Below are positions 58,064 to 64,000 of a stretch of 64,000 nucleotides of DNA, one piece after another. The notes under the pieces were generated by a model. That model worked only from the letters and a program-made list of their open reading frames with translations. It did no database searches and was not told the DNA's origin. Origin of the DNA: Cryptomeria japonica (Eukaryota; Streptophyta; Pinopsida; Cupressales; Cupressaceae); the NCBI RefSeq assembly GCF_030272615.1, contig NC_081407.1:153531048-153595047 (forward strand). Direction: 5' to 3'. The position numbers were made by a program, and so were the translations under genes. The first letter of the stretch is position 1. Each line of letters opens with the position of its first letter.

Positions 58064-59836
58064 AATACTTTGTTATTTAATTAATATTTACCTTTCACAT
58101 TTGTCATTCTTAATCATTTCATTTACCACCCCTAAGTCCTAATCTAAGTTAAATAGTTAATTTAATTATTTACCCTCATCACTATCCAGACTATTCTCCA
58201 AAAAAGAAATAAATAACTTATTTATTTAATTCCTCTAAAATGTCCCATCCTCCATCATTTTTTATTACCTTCTCAATCCTCCACTAAGAAAGTGCACACA
58301 CCTAATTCTTGATTAAGTGAAGTCAACCCTCCCCAAAAAAACATGCACATGGGTCTCTTGTACACTGACATGACCTTAGTACCATTTCATATGGGTTTTG
58401 CCCCTCATAGTACACTCAAGGAATTTTCAATTCCTTTATTTCATTCACTCCCATCCTTTTGGAGTGCGGGGACAAACTTTTCTTTTATGATAAGAACTCC
58501 TTCCACATTCCAAAGTACTATCTTCCTCTCGACTCACCTCATGGTGCCACTTGGAACCATCTCATGAGGTGAGAGGATTAGATCATCCTCCACCCTTGAT
58601 ATCCATCTTCTAACCTTAATTCTTCATCTATTTTCTCCCCCAATCTATATAACACAACACAACCATTTTTTCATCATCTCGCCTCTTGATTAATTGAGAG
58701 TCATTATGCTATCAAATTTTTGTGAGCATACATCAAAATAAACCATCTTAGGTAAATGCACATGACAAGGAGTTAAACACAGCCATATGGTTTCATCAAA
58801 TTCTATGTTGGTTTCATTTCTCATGCCTTAACTTGAGTGTTTTCTTATTTATTCGTTTGTTTATTTTTTAAAGCAATTTTCATTCGTATTGAGCATATTT
58901 TTGTGCACACTTTTTTCGCATGCTTGGTGGGACCCACATTATGGTTCTCTAATCAAATTTGGTTTTTTTACATCTTTTATTATGTTTGTAGGTCCAATTA
59001 AGTGAATATGACATTGTTTAGGCAAAAGCATTGTCCAATTATTCGAAAGTGCAACTATTTAAGTGAATGCAATTCTTAGACCATGAGTAGACCACTTTCA
59101 CGAATCTACCTTAGGAAAGACAAAAGAAACTTGTACATTGGTGAATCTACAAAACTTTAAGAAAATGTGACCAGAACATAAAAACCTATACATCAACCAA
59201 TCTACAGAACTTTAGGAAAATGCATGAATTAAGGCAAATGTGTGGACATTAAGGTGATGTGTGAATATTTAGGTGAAATTATTAAAAATTGAGGTAAATG
59301 CACCCTTAATAGCTTTGAAGACATAATTTTAGCGAATTTGCTTCAAGATGGGTGCTACCAATCTATGTTTGGGAAAATGCAAATTTGGTCCTTGAGTGAA
59401 TATGTTCACAGACAGATGAATACACTTTAATTATCAATGAATCAACCAATGCCCATTAGTAACAATGTAAGGTATAATTAGTACATTTTAGGTAAATATT
59501 TACATTTTTTCTTTATCTTTTAGCTCATCAAAAAATCCCTTCAAGGGCTACTCTCCCAAAACCTCATTAATGAGGGATCGTATTTGTCCCCCTTGCATCC
59601 TCTATTATTGGGGTGGGTATCCCAACCCCCTCATTGACAATCATTTTTTTTATCACTTTGTCTCTAATCTTTTTTGTGTGTAGTTTGAAAATCGCTTGTC
59701 CAAGAGAGAGTCATAAACTACTAACACCATATTTTGCAAGTTCACCATCAAATATCAATTTAGGATGCTACATTTATCCAAGGCGAGGGCCCAAATAAGG
59801 ACAAAATTGTAAGGGAGTACAATTTAGGATGCTACA
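58064..59836. repeat. LTR-like AT-rich DNA right of element E; includes start of element F 3' LTR
   Basis: No gene. A plus-strand TATA-like CTATATAACAC at 58645-58655 suggests LTR sequence. The right end (minus strand TGTAGCATCCTAAATTG at 59836) abuts F's polypurine tract and is probably F's 3' LTR. The same 17 bases recur 63 bp to the left (59773). The E insertion lies in this sequence (continuing at 39917). Boundaries unclear. Confidence 0.5.
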
Positions 59837-60759
59837 TTTAGCCCCCACTTTAGCAAGAGTATGAGACTAAGCATACTCTCTGTAAAGTACAAAGGTTCAC
59901 ATTAAAAACTTTTATCAAGATATCAAAAAGACAAGACACAGTAAGCCCCCAGTGGACTTTAGGATCTTACTGCTTCAACATAAAGAAAAAAGGGAAATCA
60001 TAAGAGAAAGAGAAAGAGAACCGTGACTACCAACATAGTAATGTTCACTTACTATGAGGCATGAAAAGGAAAATACCAAAATTACAAAGCAAAAGACTAA
60101 GTTTGCAAAATAGCTTGAGTATTGAGATATGCAAAGGAGTGAAGAATTGAGCATCGTGTATGCCCCCACGTTAAAGAGATTGTGTACACCTCATCGGGAG
60201 AAATGGCTTTAAGGTAGCATGCATCCTAAATACAAGCACGTTATCGCAATGATATGCCCCCAACAAGGACACATCAAAGGATAATAATCACAAAACACAA
60301 AATCCATAAGGGTTCTACTTAACTCTGGGGTCAATATGCTCTTATGATAAATAATGTATATCATGCATATATATTTGCATTGAATTGTCCTCATTCCCCA
60401 CAGAAATTAGAACCACAATGGAAGAAGGGCACATGTGTCTTTTGATTCAACATGGGAGAGACCAAAAGAGATCTCAACACTTTGCATCGTCCTCAAGTAA
60501 ACAACAATAGGGACAACAAATAGAATAATATTGTGAACAAGCAAAAGAGGAGAGAGAATCTACTATACGAATGAAGCTAATCAAGAAAATCATCCACCTC
60601 CCAATATTGCTCAACATTGTTTTGGGAAGGTTGACAAGATGCGAGAGGAGAAACTTTGAGCATGATAAATGGAGCTACTACAAGTTCCAAACAAGGACCA
60701 TGCTCTAATGATGGGTCACTTTTTCTATTACTAGGAGCTAAGATTAATGCTTGTGAGAA

Positions 60760-61338
60760 CTATTTAGATAAACAATTGTCAACATCAACAAGTTTATATT
60801 CATCATTGGAATCATTATTATCAACATTGTTAGAATGAGCATCATTCTCATCCATCTCTTCATCAAGATTAATAAAAATAGGATCTTTAATAGGAATATA
60901 ACATGAACCATCATTTTTCTTAAGAATTTTTAACCTTAGAGAGTTAGGTTGAACTTGCTCCCTAGGTTTAGTCAAAGGCTAGACAAATGGGATCATATCA
61001 ACCCTTGGTGTCTTTGAGGAGGAAATGGGTTGAGAAGCAAGTTCACGAGCCTTAACATGACGTCTCCATCGACGTTCTCTCACACAACAGTTTCTTTTAG
61101 TTTTAGTCAAGGGTTGTGAAGGTTTAGGATCAATAGGCATAGGCTTCTTCTCTTCATTTAAAGAAGGATGAATAGGAGAGGGTCTACTAGATTGAAAAAT
61201 AGGAGATGTCAAGTGGTTCTCTTTGTAAGAGGTAGGAGGCAGAACCACAACATATAGAGGAGGAATAAAAGGCATAGGAAGGAGACTGGATCCATCATGA
61301 GGAGGAGGAATAGTTCTCATATCTTTAGGCTTCCTCAA
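60760..61338 (-). pseudogene. Element F linker region, unknown
   Basis: Two frames (60979-61338, Pro-rich, ends in RRWRRHVKARELASQPIS; 60760-60975, acidic, Asn/Asp-rich). No known domain. By position it corresponds to the protease-RT linker of E. Confidence 0.45.
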
Positions 61339-61359
61339 GGATAAGATCGTCTCATTCTT

Positions 61360-62198
61360 TCACTTTTGATAAGATTGAGATAAAGCATCGCTTCTAGGTT
61401 TAAGAGGTGCAAATTGTTTAGACCAAAAGTAATCAAGATTAACTTCCCCATGCCTCACCGTGGGTTGGTACATGCTATGATTAATTATTTTTATTTTATC
61501 ATTATGAGGGAATTTTAAACACTTATGAATGGTAGAAGGGATCACTTTCATGGAATAGAGCTAAGGATGTCCCAACTTCACACAAAATTGATCAGATGTA
61601 GGAATGATAGCAAAAATGACATCTTAGCACTTAGTACCAACCTCAACGGGAGAGTAATAGAACCGATAGCGGGACAAGAGAAGCCACTAAAGATCTTAAC
61701 CACCACATCATATTTATCATATGTTACTTGATGCAATTGTAAAATATAAAGATATTCTTCAGTTATGGCATTTATCATACATATTGGATCAATGAGCACC
61801 CCTCATGAGAGTATTTCTTTGATCTTCACAGTGATATATAGTGGGCCATCAAGTGCTTCAATAGTCTTACTAGGATCAAAGGTAATAAATAGTTCCTTAG
61901 GAGGTGTAGGTTTATCAATAAGATTCACCATATTATTAGACTCGAGGCCAAGGTCATTGGGAGAAAATGCAAGATGCTCACACTTAACCATATTAGTAGA
62001 ATGGGAAGGAAAAGGATTAGTAAAGATTTGAAGATTTTGATTAGGAGGAGTTATGGATTTGTTTCCCTTCTCATTCACACTAGCTACAAATATGGTATTG
62101 TTATCAATAAGGTCTTGAATTCTACTCCTTAAGGAATAACACTTTCCAGTGCCATGATCGGGTTGACGATGATATTGAAAAAGGTTTGGATGTGTCAA
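61360..62198 (-). pseudogene. Element F protease region
   Basis: 61578-61799 begins LIDPICMIN, matching the LIDGGDGLN active-site region of E with the two Gly lost. 61360-61551 has VIPSTIHKCLKFPHNDKI, matching VPSTYHRCVKFPYN of E. 61803-62198 starts with the gag finger QYHRQPDHGTGKC, in which the first Cys is replaced. Decayed. Confidence 0.72.
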
Positions 62199-62265
62199 TT
62201 ATTTTGATGGGAGGAAGTTTTAACACATCTTTCTATAATAATTGTGTCATAATGCTATGAAAAGA

Positions 62266-63498
62266 TTATAAAAGAGGAGTAAATTCTTTTCTAAAATACT
62301 TGGATAAAGAAGGTACACCTATTGTTGCAATTTCTACTTGGGTATTGATGTTGTCATTGAACTTGATGAATACCTTATTCGGTTTAAACTTTGCAAAAGG
62401 TTGTTGATAAATTTCATTCTTATCAACTAGAGCCATAGAAGTAGATTGTTCAAATTGACTCACTTGATGCTGATAGTTATGAAGCACTGCACACAACTGT
62501 GTAAAAGAAGTAAACTCTAAAAAGAGAATCTTATCCCTAATGTATTTTTGCAAATTAGAAATAAAAATTCCTCAAACATCTTGATCAGGCATAGGATAAG
62601 CAATTTGAGAGTACAAATGTTTATATCTACCAATAAAATCAGTCACTTTTTCTTTAACACCTTGCTTACAATGAATCAAATTAGTCAAAGTAATATTAGG
62701 ACCAATATTATTGTGAGATTTTTGAATGAAATAATTAGCCAATTGTTGAAATGATGTAATAGAATAAGGAAGCAAAGAACAATACCATTGCAAATCTTTA
62801 TCCCTAAATGTTATAGTAAACAATTTAGCCAAAAGTCTTTGATCATGAGAAAAATCACTACACAAAGTTTGAAATGTTTTCACATGGGTCAAGGGATCAC
62901 CTTTTCCATTATAAATCTCCAATTGAGGGACTTCCACATGTTTAGGGGGGACAACATGAACAATATCATTAGATAATAGGCTCGCTACATGAAATGTAGG
63001 CACATTAAACTTTGATTGGTTCATGGAAGCTATTTGTTGTTGTAAGGATGACACGATTTAAGATAGGCTTTTAATGGTTGCTTCAGTGGATGGATTGAAA
63101 TTAGACATGTTGGATTGGGATGGATGAGTAATATTATTGTACAAAGGAGGAGGTTGAGAATAAGCAGGTGGAACACTATGATAGGTAGGTATGGGAGATG
63201 ATTGGGTCACAAATGGAAGACTCATAGAAGGAGCTATGAAAGAGTTTGGATTAGCAATTTTTCCCCCTTGACTAACATGTGTAGCATTAAAATTTTGTGT
63301 GGAAGTGGCCATGATGTTAGATGTGAAAGTAGGCACACTAGGCATACATATAGTCATAGGAATAGAATGATTAACTTGACTAGGTGCTTGAGTGTAACCA
63401 AGGACTTCAGCACAACTTTTCATAGGCATAACATTAGTGTCAACAATATGAGCAAGGCCACACAACAAATCAATGCTAATTTTATCACTTTGAATCAT
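62266..63498 (-). pseudogene. Element F gag
   Basis: 62572-63054 is the Retrotrans_gag core (QLEIYNGKGDPLTHVKTF, LAKLFTITFRDKDLQWYCSL, KEKVTDFIGRYKHLYSQI). 62266-62553 continues it after a stop; 63058-63498 is a Pro/Ser-rich N-terminal part. The stops at 63055 and 62572 separate the pieces. Confidence 0.82.
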
Positions 63499-63594
63499 TA
63501 TTTTTAATCATTCAATCAATGGGATAGCCTCACTTTCTGGGTATTGCTAACTTATCCATTGTTGAAGATTTTCAAATTCATTGTTAATCTTCTC

Positions 63595-63831
63595 CTATTG
63601 GTCAACGGAAACTCTAGTTATTGATTCACCCTCATCATGAGAATTATGTAAAGAATTGGGATAAATAACATCAATTGTTGGAATAGAAGAACCACCCACA
63701 TTATCATGAAACAAGCTATCCAAATTAGGCTCCATATCCTTAGTAATTAAACCTTGGAAAACCTTAATTCTACAACTTCTTCTCACAAGAATATTATAGG
63801 TAGGACTAATGGTACTAAAACTCATGCACAA
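63595..63831 (-). pseudogene. Element F upstream frame
   Basis: 78 codons, no domain recognised; by position either the gag N-terminus or a leader frame. The remaining 169 bases to the window end show nothing. Confidence 0.35.
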
Positions 63832-64000
63832 AGGAGGGAAATTTGAATTTGAATTTGAAAATTATGATTAAGCAATACAAAATTTTGTGAAAATGATTGA
63901 TTAACCAATTAATTTAAGCAATTTGATTTGTGAATTGGAAAGATAAATGCATCTAGTTCATAGCATAACACAAAGATTAGATCTGAAAATTAATTTAGAA

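Larger units (their letters stand above)
59837..64000 (-). mobile_element. Gypsy-type element F, gag-protease part (truncated by window edge)
   Basis: Minus strand. Gag at 62266-63498, protease remnant at 61360-62198, then a linker, and a polypurine tract AAAGTGGGGGCTAAA (59837-59851) before the LTR. RT, RNase H and integrase are missing between 60760 and 59851, so F is an internally deleted, non-autonomous copy. Its 5' end lies outside the window. Confidence 0.78.

Overview
This is a nuclear segment of a large, repeat-rich plant genome, probably a seed plant and plausibly a gymnosperm. That guess rests on gene sparsity, nested old LTR retrotransposons and one plant-specific P450; the sequence alone cannot fix the species. 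Only one intact host gene is visible in 64 kb: an intronless cytochrome P450 of the CYP77 family on the minus strand (25141-26673). Nearly everything else is transposable-element sequence of different ages, plus AT-rich DNA with local tandem duplications.

Layout. 1-15687: three nested Ty1/Copia elements, all on the minus strand. Old element B (3357-15687) is split by full-length element C (4826-11939, 5-bp target duplication ATCCC), its left LTR is cut by element A (1-3356, running off the window), and its integrase region carries a 450-bp Tourist/Harbinger-like MITE. 15688-22000: a 419-bp solo LTR (duplication GTTTA), then a 1.65-kb solo LTR (minus, duplication GTAAA) that holds a second solo LTR of the same family in opposite orientation (duplication AAACC). 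22000-28500: AT-rich DNA with several tandem duplications around the P450 gene, and a tRNA-derived SINE. 28500-39900: solo LTRs (29197-30257, duplication AACAT; 31396-32586, duplication CCAAC) and the 5' part of a non-coding Gypsy-type element, here D (33905-37209, minus). 39918-58058: an 18.1-kb full-length Ty3/Gypsy element of the Tat lineage, here E (duplication TTAAT). 58064-64000: AT-rich or LTR-like DNA and the gag-protease part of a further Gypsy element F (minus), running off the window.

The most interesting object is element E. It has LTRs, primer-binding site, a long leader, gag, protease, a G-patch-like segment, reverse transcriptase, two RNase H domains, integrase, and, on the opposite strand before the 3' LTR, a captured plant-mobile-domain (PMD) gene. 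A phase-0 intron can be proposed for that gene. Three arrays of a 21-nt repeat with core TAGCGC(A/G)T sit in E: two in the sense leader and one in the intron of the antisense PMD gene. In each case the core is oriented the same way relative to the downstream reading frame. Element D has the same arrangement (PBS, 21-nt array, conserved leader of about 640 nt, 21-nt array) with a more degenerate core. E's coding region is disabled mainly by changes that look like C-to-T or G-to-A transitions, including the integrase catalytic Glu now read as Lys.

No rRNA, intact tRNA gene, CRISPR array or bacterial-type feature was seen. Boundaries of LTRs with matching target duplications are exact by eye; those of degraded elements are approximate.
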